Shown here: positions 31,458-39,209 of the stretch, one piece after another | Layout of the letters: the number at the start of each line of letters is the position of its first letter | Numbering within the stretch: the stretch's first letter is position 1 | Made by a program: the position numbers and the translations under genes | The notes under the pieces: model-generated | Told to the model about the DNA's origin: nothing | Database searches by the model: none | The model's input: only the letters and a program-made list of their open reading frames with translations | NCBI GenBank assembly: GCA_016714465.1 | Contig: JADKDT010000002.1 | Location: 485,458-549,457 of the forward strand | Length of the DNA: 64,000 nt | Reading direction: 5' to 3' | Origin: Candidatus Brachythrix odensensis | GTDB taxonomy: Bacteria > Chloroflexota > Anaerolineae > J036 > Brachytrichaceae

Positions 31458-33077
31458 CTACCGACCCACCGTGATGAGCGTCATCTCTACGTAGCGATCC
31501 TTCTCCTGCAGCGCAGCGTCATCGGTTTCGCGGCGCTCGGGCGGCGGGAGAGCGGCATCCGCGATGAAGCGGGCCTTGTCTATCTTGTGCTGGGCGGACA
31601 GATAGTCGATGACCGCCACGGCGCGGGCCTGGGCGAACTCCTTGATCTGAGCCTCGGTATAAGTGCCCTTCGGGCCCGGCCAGGCCGACGATCCAGTCAC
31701 CCGCAGGAAGAGCCCGACCGACTGCTGCAAGGTCGGCGCAACGCAATCGTCCAGGATCCGCCGCGACTCGAGCGTGAGCGTTGCGCTATCGGGCAGGAAC
31801 TTGAACTCGCGGCAGGGCAGCACGGCCAGCGTGTCCGCCGCCTTGACCTTGAGGGCCGAGAAGTCGGGTTTGGCCGACATCGAAAATGAGGTGTTGACCA
31901 ACTGGCCGCTTGCCTTGAGATTCGGCTGGGCCGAAGAATTCGCCACGAAACGCGGGTCGATCAAGTCCTCGGGTTTGCCCGGTTCGGACGCCACGCCAGC
32001 GCCCGCCCACACCCTGCGGGCGATCTCGATCCGGCTGATCAGCGCGGCCGGATCGCGCATGACAAAGGCGTTCCCGCTCAGATCGGCCTGGGCGATCTTG
32101 TCGAGCTGCGCGCGCAGATCGGCCGGAGTGCGCACTTCGGTCCAGTCTGTGTTGCCCCATTTGATGATGGCGGCCGCAGACACGTCGAAGTTTTCGGCCT
32201 GCTGCTTGAGCGCGTCGAACCACGCATCGTGGAACGATTGCACGACGTTCGGCTTGGCCGCGATCGAGGCCTTGGACATGATCAGCGCGTCAACGATGAG
32301 CCGGAGCTGGCTGGTCGTCAGCAAGGGCGTGCCGCCCCCGGTCTTGGCTCGCGACAACTGCGGCTCCCAGGCCGACACCACATCCGCTTTGCCTTCGTTG
32401 AAGAGCTTGACCGCCTCGTCCGGCGTGTCGGCCGGCACGAGGCGCACATCGAACTTCGGGTTGAGCCGGGCGACCGACAGGGTGTAGTAGACGAAGTACT
32501 CGGCTGAGCTGTCGCGAACAAACGCAATCCGCTTGCCTTTCAGATCGTTGATGGTCGGCACATTCCGCGCCCACAAGCCGTCGCCGCCGGCGCTCTCATC
32601 GACGATGGCGGTGATCACGCCGCCGCCCGCGGTCGCGACCGAGTCAACCGTATTCAGCACGCAGTCCCATTGACCCGACTGGATGAAACCATCGCTCTGC
32701 TCCTCAGTCAGCGCGAATTCCGGCTTGTTGGGCAGTTGCAACGGCACGATGCCGAGATGAAAGCCGCGCGCCACGTCGAGACCCTGGGTCTGAATCTGGA
32801 TCAGGGTGAGATACGAGGCGAATGCGTCCAAACCGCAAATGAAGGTCGGCTTGCCGTCCCCGGCTTTGTAATTCGGTCCCCAGATGGGCGTTGGCGCCTT
32901 GACCTGCGGGGTCTGCAGCACCGGCGCATCGGTTGCGCGAGGCGCGGCCGTTGCAGTCGGCGCGCCGGGGTTCAGGGGAACGCCTCCAAGCTGCGTCAGC
33001 GCGACGCCAACGCACACCACCAGGGCGGCGAGGCCGATGATGGCAAAGAACAGGATCCGGGTTCGATTGAGTTGCAT
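31458..33077 (-). CDS. Substrate-binding protein (NMT1/SsuA-like) fused to OmpA-like C-terminus
   Basis: 539 residues from ATG 33077; upstream codons run into a hairpin, so the later start is chosen. One N-terminal membrane segment (about 7-28), a Thr/Pro/Ala linker, then a type 2 binding fold of the nitrate/taurine/thiamine-precursor type (FHLGIVPLQLPNKPEF, then GKRIAFVRDSSAEYFVYY, GKADVVSAWEPQLSRA). The last about 110 residues (FKFLPDSATLTLESRRILD, then ARAVAVIDYLSAQHKI) are OmpA/MotB-like, a peptidoglycan-binding module. The protein would bridge membrane and wall and sense a small ligand. No transporter partners adjoin. Confidence 0.8.
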   Translation of the reverse strand: MQLNRTRILFFAIIGLAALVVCVGVALTQLGGVPLNPGAPTATAAPRATDAPVLQTPQVKAPTPIWGPNYKAGDGKPTFICGLDAFASYLTLIQIQTQGLDVARGFHLGIVPLQLPNKPEFALTEEQSDGFIQSGQWDCVLNTVDSVATAGGGVITAIVDESAGGDGLWARNVPTINDLKGKRIAFVRDSSAEYFVYYTLSVARLNPKFDVRLVPADTPDEAVKLFNEGKADVVSAWEPQLSRAKTGGGTPLLTTSQLRLIVDALIMSKASIAAKPNVVQSFHDAWFDALKQQAENFDVSAAAIIKWGNTDWTEVRTPADLRAQLDKIAQADLSGNAFVMRDPAALISRIEIARRVWAGAGVASEPGKPEDLIDPRFVANSSAQPNLKASGQLVNTSFSMSAKPDFSALKVKAADTLAVLPCREFKFLPDSATLTLESRRILDDCVAPTLQQSVGLFLRVTGSSAWPGPKGTYTEAQIKEFAQARAVAVIDYLSAQHKIDKARFIADAALPPPERRETDDAALQEKDRYVEMTLITVGR

Positions 33078-33091
33078 GGCCCTTTTTCTCA

Positions 33092-33120
33092 GGCAATTCG
33101 GGCCAATGGCCCGAATTGCC
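33092..33120 (-). repeat. Perfect 13-bp intra-operon hairpin
   Basis: GGCAATTCGGGCC (33092-33104) pairs with 33108-33120, loop AAT. It lies between the stop of the first operon gene and the start of the second, and may set their relative expression or mark an mRNA processing point. Confidence 0.7.
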
Positions 33121-33122
33121 AC

Positions 33123-33965
33123 TTATCGGGTGGCGAGATTTGCCACCCGGGTGTTGTAAACCTCGTCCAGCGCGGTGCTGGTGTCGCGCAGCGCCTGGAC
33201 CTGCTCGTGCATGTCGGCCTGAAGCCGCTGCGCGCGCGAATTGTTGACGTCCTTGCTGCCGATGAGTTTGGTCTGCATATAGACCGTGCCCATTGCCGCA
33301 AGCGTGTTGTCCAGTTGATATTGGGCCTTGCTCATCGTGTCGCGCAGGCCGGTCAGCGCCTCGAGCTGGGACTCCTTCATCCGCAGGGTTTGCTCGTACT
33401 GTTCGCGCACGCCGCCGCTCATCGGCCGGCTGGCCTGCTGGCGGAGCTGCTGGAGTTCGCCAGGCAGGGCCGCCGTGTCGCGCGCGATGATCGGATCGCG
33501 AGCGTAATTGTCGAGGCCCTGGGCCAGGCGGTAAACCTGCCCAATCCAGTCCTCCATCCCCCGCGCCACATCCATGAGGTGGTCATCCAAAACCGCATCA
33601 TCGCGCCGTTCGATCTCCTGCACGATGAGTTCACGGTAGTCCAGCGCCTTCTGGGCCTTCTGGCGGAGTTCTGACAGGCTGAGCCTGGAGATGTCAAAGC
33701 GCTCGCGAAAGAGCCGGTCCATCACCCAGCGATGGAATTTCTCGTCTTTCAGGGTGCTCAAAACCAGCGCGCCTTCGCCCAGGGCGCCAAAGCCCAACCA
33801 CAACCACCAGGCGCCGGGAAACCATGGGAAGACCAGGGATGCCCCGGCGCACAGGATGGACAGCGCAATCACAATCGCGCTTTCCGGGCGAAAGAGCGCG
33901 TATTGGAAAACGCTGCGCTTGACTTCTTCAAGCATGCGGTCACTGGCCGTTTGTCGCGTCTTCAC
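33123..33965 (-). CDS. Two-pass membrane protein with long cytoplasmic coiled coil
   Basis: 280 residues from a GTG at 33965 with GGGAG 5 nt upstream. Two close hydrophobic segments (about 28-45 and 50-66), then helical, charged sequence to the end (SELRQKAQKALDYRELIVQ; MSKAQYQLDNTLAAM). First gene of the three-gene operon with the binding-protein/OmpA and binding-protein/VWA genes. It resembles in layout the XpaC-like and TelA-linked proteins that accompany substrate-binding/VWA genes elsewhere, but I cannot assign a family. It could be the cytoplasmic output or scaffold of the complex (inference). Confidence 0.6.
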   Translation of the reverse strand: MKTRQTASDRMLEEVKRSVFQYALFRPESAIVIALSILCAGASLVFPWFPGAWWLWLGFGALGEGALVLSTLKDEKFHRWVMDRLFRERFDISRLSLSELRQKAQKALDYRELIVQEIERRDDAVLDDHLMDVARGMEDWIGQVYRLAQGLDNYARDPIIARDTAALPGELQQLRQQASRPMSGGVREQYEQTLRMKESQLEALTGLRDTMSKAQYQLDNTLAAMGTVYMQTKLIGSKDVNNSRAQRLQADMHEQVQALRDTSTALDEVYNTRVANLATR

Positions 33966-34019
33966 GATATCTCCCTGCTACGAACAACCCACGTTTATAG
34001 TCGTGGCGTATATGACCCA

Positions 34020-34025
34020 TATAAT
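34020..34025 (+). promoter_or_regulatory. Candidate -10 box for tsaD
   Basis: TATAAT, giving a leader of about 18 nt before the tsaD ATG at 34050. The spacer also must hold the promoter of the divergent VWA operon. Confidence 0.4.
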
Positions 34026-34049
34026 ACGTTGCGCTTGACAGAACTACAA

Positions 34050-35234
34050 ATGCCGCTGTCGGCCAGTATTCCGCGACCCGGTCCAGCCCGGACGGAACGG
34101 CCCAAGGCGCCCGAGCCCCCGGTCCGGATCCTGGCGATCGAGACCTCCTGTGATGAGACCGCCGCCGCCGTCATCGACGACGGGCGCTTCATCCGCTCCA
34201 ACGTCATCGCGTCTCAGATAGACCTGCATGCGGCCTATGGGGGCGTTTTCCCGGAAATGGCGTCGCGGGCCCATGTCGAGGCGATCGGGCCGGTCATCGC
34301 CAGGGCCATGGCCGAGGCCGAAGCCGGGTGGGAGAGCGTCAACGCCATCGCCGTCACACGCGGCCCGGGTTTGCCGGGCTCACTCGTGGTGGGCGTCAAC
34401 GCCGCCAAGGGGATCTGCCTGGCCCGTGAGCTGCCCCTGATCGGGGTCAATCACCTCGAGGGGCACATCTATTCACATTGGCTGGAGACCGCCCTGCCCC
34501 CGGGCCGCGGAATGTGGGAGTTCCCGCTCATTGCGCTGATCGTGAGCGGCGGGCATACCGAGCTTGTGCTCATGCGCGGACACGCCGAGTATGAATTGCT
34601 CGGGCACACGGTTGACGATGCGGCAGGCGAGGCCTTTGACAAGGTCGCCCGGCTGCTGGGCCTGAGCTATCCCGGCGGTCCGGCGATCGAGAAGGTCAGC
34701 CAGACCGGCAATCCGCACGCCTTTAAGTTCGGACGGCCAAAAATCAATCCCCGCCGCCGGCGCGAGGGCCCTGCTTCCGGCTTGCCCCGTCCGTACCGCG
34801 AGAATGCGCTCTATGACTTCTCATTCAGCGGGGTAAAGACCGCCACGCTGCAGATCGTGCGCGAGCGGACCGGCAAGCCCGAAGAAGCCGGGGCCCTGGC
34901 CGGCTCGCCTATGTCGCGCGTGCCGATTGCCGATATCGCCGCGAGTTTTCAGTCCGCGGTCGTGGACTGGCTGGTCGAGAAAGCGCTGCAGGCCGCCCGC
35001 GACTTCGATGCCAGGGCGATCCTGGTCGGGGGCGGTGTATCGGCCAACAAACTGTTGCGCCAGCGCCTGGCGATTGCGGCGGATGGCGTGCGCATGCCCA
35101 TTTCATTTCCGCCCCTGGCGTTATGCGTCGACAATGCCGCGATGATCGGGGCGGCGGCCTACTGGGCCTATCGGCGCGGCGAGCGCCACGGCCTGGATAT
35201 GGATGTCGAGCCCGAACTCAAGCTGGGCGCGTAA
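34050..35234 (+). CDS. tsaD: tRNA N6-adenosine threonylcarbamoyltransferase
   Basis: 394 residues from ATG 34050; the frame is open far upstream but overlaps the divergent gene. Transfers threonylcarbamoyl to A37 of ANN-decoding tRNAs with TsaB/TsaE. Motifs: ILAIETSCDETAAAVIDDG, metal-binding NHLEGHIYSHW, SGGHTELVLM, DDAAGEAFDKVARLLGL, FSFSGVKTATL, GGGVSANKLLRQ. An insertion of Arg/Pro-rich residues (NPRRRREGP) near 230-245 is not unusual. TsaB, TsaE and TsaC are not adjacent. Followed after 26 bp by gatB. Confidence 0.97.
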   Translation: MPLSASIPRPGPARTERPKAPEPPVRILAIETSCDETAAAVIDDGRFIRSNVIASQIDLHAAYGGVFPEMASRAHVEAIGPVIARAMAEAEAGWESVNAIAVTRGPGLPGSLVVGVNAAKGICLARELPLIGVNHLEGHIYSHWLETALPPGRGMWEFPLIALIVSGGHTELVLMRGHAEYELLGHTVDDAAGEAFDKVARLLGLSYPGGPAIEKVSQTGNPHAFKFGRPKINPRRRREGPASGLPRPYRENALYDFSFSGVKTATLQIVRERTGKPEEAGALAGSPMSRVPIADIAASFQSAVVDWLVEKALQAARDFDARAILVGGGVSANKLLRQRLAIAADGVRMPISFPPLALCVDNAAMIGAAAYWAYRRGERHGLDMDVEPELKLGA

Positions 35235-35260
35235 CGCGCGCCGGGCGCTCTGGATCCCTC

Positions 35261-36727
35261 ATGGAATACGAAGTTGTCATCGGCATGGAAATGCACGTCG
35301 AACTGGACACGGCGAGCAAAATGTTCTGCGCCTGTCCGGCCGATTTTTTTGGCGCGCCGCCCAACACCCGCACCTGCCCCACCTGTCTGGGGATGCCGGG
35401 CGCGCTGCCGGTCATCAACGCCCGGGCGGTCGAACATGCGATGTTGCTGGGCCTGGCGCTGAACTGCAAGATCAACACCCACACGTTCTGGGAGCGCAAG
35501 AGCTACTGGTATCCCGATCTGCCCAAGGGTTATCAGATCACCCAGTATCAGTATCCGATGTGCTACGACGGCTATCTTGATCTCGATGTGCGCGACTTGA
35601 GCGCGGGCTGGAGCGATGCTTCCTATGCGAAACGCGTCCGCATCCGGCGGGCCCACCTCGAGGAGGACACCGGCAAGCTCACCCATGCGAACGGCGCGTC
35701 GTTCGTCGACTACAACCGCAGCGGCGTGCCGTTGCTCGAAATCGTGACCGAGCCGGACATCTTCAGCGCCCACGAAGCCTACGCGTATCTGAGCGCGATT
35801 CAAGACATTGTGCGTTATCTGGGGATCGCCAGCGGCGATATGGAGAAGGGCGCGCTGCGTTGCGAGCCCAATATGAGCCTGCGGCCAAAGGGCAGCGCCG
35901 CGTTTGGGACAAAGGTCGAGATCAAGAACTTGAACTCGTTGCGGGCCGTGCGTGACAGCGTCGCCTATGAGATCCGGCGCCAAACTGAGGTTTTGAACGC
36001 GGGCGGGACCGTCCGCCAGGTCACGATGGGCTGGGACGACGCGCGCGGGGTGACCTTCGTCCAGCGGGACAAGGAGGACGCCCACGACTACCGCTATTTT
36101 CCCGAGCCAGACCTGCCCGCGCTGGATGTGGATGACGCCTGGCTGGCCCAGGTGGCCGCCCGTCTGCGCGAGCTGCCGCTCGCAAAACAGCGGCGCTATC
36201 AGTCCGATTACGGGCTAAGCGCCTATGACGCCAGCGTGCTGACCATGGATCGGGGCATCGCCGAGTATTTTGAACGGGCAGTGGCGGGCGGGACGGCGGC
36301 CCGCGCGAAGACGGTCTCCAACTGGATCACGACTGATTTGTTCCGGCTGATGAAGGGCGGCGCGACGATTGGGGAGGTCAAGGTGCGGCCCGAGCAACTG
36401 GGCGCGTTGGTAGGTCTGATCGAGAGCGGCGCGGTCAACACGACGACGGCCCGGATGGTCCTTGAAGAGATGTATGCGAGCGGGGCCGACGCCGCCGCGA
36501 TTGTCAGTGCGAGGGGGCTGGGGCAGATCAACGATCTGGGCGCGCTACGGGCGATCGTCGAGGAGGTGGTGGTTGGGTCGCCCTCGCAGGTGGCGCAGTA
36601 TTTGGCCGGGCAGGAGAAGGTGCTGGGCTATCTCGTCGGCCAGGCGATGAAGGCAACCAAGGGCAAAGGCAACGCCCAGGTGATGGGCGGATTGATCCGC
36701 GAAGCGCTTGAGGCCCGGCGGACATAG
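35261..36727 (+). CDS. gatB: Aspartyl/glutamyl-tRNA amidotransferase subunit B
   Basis: 488 residues from ATG 35261. Forms Gln-tRNA or Asn-tRNA from the misacylated species as part of GatCAB. Signatures: GMEMHVELDTASKMFC, zinc-site CPTCLGMPGALPV, YWYPDLPKGYQITQYQYP, RAHLEEDTGKL, VDYNRSGVPLLEIVTEPD, and the C-terminal YqeY-like tail ending VMGGLIREALEARR. gatA and gatC are not adjacent. Probably transcribed with tsaD. Confidence 0.97.
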   Translation: MEYEVVIGMEMHVELDTASKMFCACPADFFGAPPNTRTCPTCLGMPGALPVINARAVEHAMLLGLALNCKINTHTFWERKSYWYPDLPKGYQITQYQYPMCYDGYLDLDVRDLSAGWSDASYAKRVRIRRAHLEEDTGKLTHANGASFVDYNRSGVPLLEIVTEPDIFSAHEAYAYLSAIQDIVRYLGIASGDMEKGALRCEPNMSLRPKGSAAFGTKVEIKNLNSLRAVRDSVAYEIRRQTEVLNAGGTVRQVTMGWDDARGVTFVQRDKEDAHDYRYFPEPDLPALDVDDAWLAQVAARLRELPLAKQRRYQSDYGLSAYDASVLTMDRGIAEYFERAVAGGTAARAKTVSNWITTDLFRLMKGGATIGEVKVRPEQLGALVGLIESGAVNTTTARMVLEEMYASGADAAAIVSARGLGQINDLGALRAIVEEVVVGSPSQVAQYLAGQEKVLGYLVGQAMKATKGKGNAQVMGGLIREALEARRT

Positions 36728-37361
36728 TTATGTAACTCATTGCTCGTTCTGACAGGCCCGTGGTGGATATCGCAGAGTTATCGCAGGTTATCCCAGATTA
36801 ATCGCAAGGCAAGGCCGTGTTTGGGAGCGCCGGCAAGATGCCATTCAGTTAGCGACGGTCTGGTTGGAGCGCGGGCATCCTGCCCGCGCGAGTTTCTCTG
36901 GTTTGTCATCTGACGGGCGGCCCACCTGAGCTGTCGCACAAAAGGCGCGTACAGGTTCCCAGGGCCCTGCGGCGAGACGCCCGCGTTCTGGTTCCCGCAC
37001 GCGCGGCATCTCGCCCGCGCCCTCAGGGCTCACTGCGCAGCGTTTCTCGGCGGTTCCCCCGTGGACCGCGCGGGCGGAGACGCGCGTTCATGAGCCCATC
37101 ACGGAGCGCGGGCATCTTGCCCGCGCAGTCGAAGGCGCGCGCCGCGTTACTCGGTGTTCCCCCTGGGCCAGGCGGGCGAGACGCCCGCGTTCCGCCGATG
37201 CGCTCCCGCTCGGGCGCCTGCGGGCATCTTGCGCGCAGTCACGACGTGACCGCCGCGTTTCCCGGAATGCGCTTGGACCGCGCGGGCGAGACGGGCCGCC
37301 CTCCAGCGTATCGCGGCCGCGGCGTTGCGCGCCGGCACGGCGCCCACGCGCTACCCAAGGC
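36728..37361. repeat. About 630-bp gap of GCGGGCATCTTGCCCGC-type repeats
   Basis: No gene supported. Paired elements alternate: GGAGCGCGGGCATCCTGCCC (36866 on), GGCGAGACGCCCGCGTTC (36971 on), GGAGCGCGGGCATCTTGCCC (37101 on), GGCGGGCGAGACGCCCGCGT (37171 on), further degenerate copies to 37310. Left and right units are complementary and can pair at long range. The same family occurs at 43355-43447. Confidence 0.75.
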
Positions 37362-37367
37362 TAAAAT
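37362..37367 (+). promoter_or_regulatory. -10 box TAAAAT exactly 6 nt before ATG
   Basis: TAAAAT at 37362-37367, six bases, ATG at 37374; leaderless spacing. Confidence 0.6.
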
Positions 37368-37373
37368 GCGCAC

Positions 37374-39191
37374 ATGCCCCGCCAAGGTACGACGGCTTTC
37401 CTCCGGCGCACGATCATGCCGCTCATCATTGGGCTCGCCCTGCTGGGCACCGGGCATGGCGCGCAGAGCGCGGCCCCGCCAAACGACGACCACTGCGCCC
37501 CGGAAGGCACTGCACCCTGCAACCTTGCCAGCATCGTCAACGGCGGAATTGCGCCAACAGGGGCGGCTGCCCCGGAGACGGCAAAACCCGACCTGCCCGC
37601 CGTCGCCCAAAACCCGCGAATGGGGGTGAACTTCGCCAACTACCCGAACAACAATCCCGGCTCGTATGCCCAGGCCAAAGCAGCCGGGGCCAAATATGAT
37701 CGGGTGACGATCAGCATGGCCGCAACCACTGCCGGCTGGGGCGGCTATGACGCCCTGGTCTCAGCCGCGACGAGTCAGGCGATCGAAGTGCTTGGCACCC
37801 TCGTGCAACCGACCTTTCCCGACGCGTGCGACACCAGCATCTCATTTGGGGTGTGGTGCGTGCCAAAAGACCTGAACCTGGCCTGGAACCAGTCAAGCTG
37901 GGGAAACTGGGTTCATCAGGCGGTCAATCGCTACAAAAGCAGCATACGTGCCTGGGAGGTTTGGAACGAGCCTAATCTCGAATTCTGGACCGGTTCCGAC
38001 GCGCAGTACGCCCTGCTCATCAAGCAGACCTATCTGGCCATCAAGGCCGCCGATCCGACTGCGACGGTCGTTTTTGGTGGGATTTATCGGGGCAACAACA
38101 TCGGCCGCACCGTTGGCTTCTGGAATGCCCTGGTAGCTGATCCAAGCGCCGCCGCGAACAACTACTTCTTCGACGTGATGGGCTTCCACCTCTATGACGG
38201 CGGGCATTGCTCGACTTTTGATGAGCTGGGCTATATGAAGTCGATGATGCCGGCCGTGCTGCAGGGAAAGCCATGGTGGATTACTGAGAGCGGAATCCGG
38301 GTGCGCCCGGATCCCGCGGAGGGCTTCGCAACACCCTACCAGCAGGCATCCTGGGTGATCTCAAACTACACCTACGCCCTCTACAAGGATGTCAAGCGCT
38401 ACTATTTCTGGCGCACAACGGATGCGGGCGACACAGCACAGCCGTGGGGGCTGATGAACGACGCGGGAACCCTCCGGCCGGCTTATACGGCCTACCAGGT
38501 GGCGGCCCAGTATCTGCCAACCAGCTTTGCCTTCAACGTCCGCTATTTCTTTGAAAGCAGCCCAAACCAGACCGCCAACCGGATCACGTTCTATGGCACC
38601 CCTCTCGGGCGGGTCAGCGTGTTCTGGAATGTTGGGCCGAACCCCCAAACCCTCACCACCTTTGCCGTGCTGAATACAGGCACCCTGGTCGCCCAGGATG
38701 GCAGCACTGCCACCTCGACGGCGGTGAATGGCAATCGCGTATTCAATCTCGCCGCCGCGCCGAGTTTCAACACACCGTGGAATCCCAGCGACTGCCTGGT
38801 CAGCAGCCCGCCCCTGATCCTGATCGAGAAGGACACCAAACCGCCGACCGCAACGATGAACGGCCTGCCCTCCGTGAGCAACACGACCCTGGTTGGTCTG
38901 TCGTGGACGGGCACGGACACCCTTGGGGCCGGCGACCAGGGCGCGGCAGGTATCTGGTGGTATGACGTGCAATACCGGGTGGGCGGCGGCCCCTGGCTGG
39001 ATTTGATTGTTGACACCACGAGCACGTCCCGATCCTTCACGGGAACGCCGGGAACCAGCTACTCCTTCCGGGCGCGGGCCTACGATTGGGCCGGTAACGA
39101 GCAGACCTGGGCGAACGCCGCCGTCGTGAGCACCCAGATCAGCGCCAACGCGACCGCCCGGCGTTACCATTTCCCGATCATCCGGCGGTAG
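37374..39191 (+). CDS. Secreted clan-A glycoside-hydrolase-like protein with Fn3-like tail, copy 1
   Basis: 605 residues. A basic N-terminus and hydrophobic segment (about 14-33) form a signal peptide. Residues about 80-400 form a TIM-barrel glycosidase of the GH5/GH39/GH10-like type, with acid/base in WEVWNEPN (Glu199) and nucleophile in WITESGIR (Glu305). A beta domain follows (about 410-490), then an Fn3-like domain (about 500-590). The end RRYHFPIIRR resembles the xLPLxxR tails of secreted Chloroflexota proteins. Next to a paralogue sharing the whole architecture. Substrate unknown; surface polysaccharide turnover is inferred from the neighbouring glycosyltransferases. Confidence 0.78.
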   Translation: MPRQGTTAFLRRTIMPLIIGLALLGTGHGAQSAAPPNDDHCAPEGTAPCNLASIVNGGIAPTGAAAPETAKPDLPAVAQNPRMGVNFANYPNNNPGSYAQAKAAGAKYDRVTISMAATTAGWGGYDALVSAATSQAIEVLGTLVQPTFPDACDTSISFGVWCVPKDLNLAWNQSSWGNWVHQAVNRYKSSIRAWEVWNEPNLEFWTGSDAQYALLIKQTYLAIKAADPTATVVFGGIYRGNNIGRTVGFWNALVADPSAAANNYFFDVMGFHLYDGGHCSTFDELGYMKSMMPAVLQGKPWWITESGIRVRPDPAEGFATPYQQASWVISNYTYALYKDVKRYYFWRTTDAGDTAQPWGLMNDAGTLRPAYTAYQVAAQYLPTSFAFNVRYFFESSPNQTANRITFYGTPLGRVSVFWNVGPNPQTLTTFAVLNTGTLVAQDGSTATSTAVNGNRVFNLAAAPSFNTPWNPSDCLVSSPPLILIEKDTKPPTATMNGLPSVSNTTLVGLSWTGTDTLGAGDQGAAGIWWYDVQYRVGGGPWLDLIVDTTSTSRSFTGTPGTSYSFRARAYDWAGNEQTWANAAVVSTQISANATARRYHFPIIRR

Positions 39192-39209
39192 ACTCGGGCG
39201 GGCCAAACC

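Noticed and set aside
37090..37629. Open frame inside the repeat-filled gap
   Set aside because: Composed of GCGGGC-type repeats and then overlaps the glycosidase gene in another frame.
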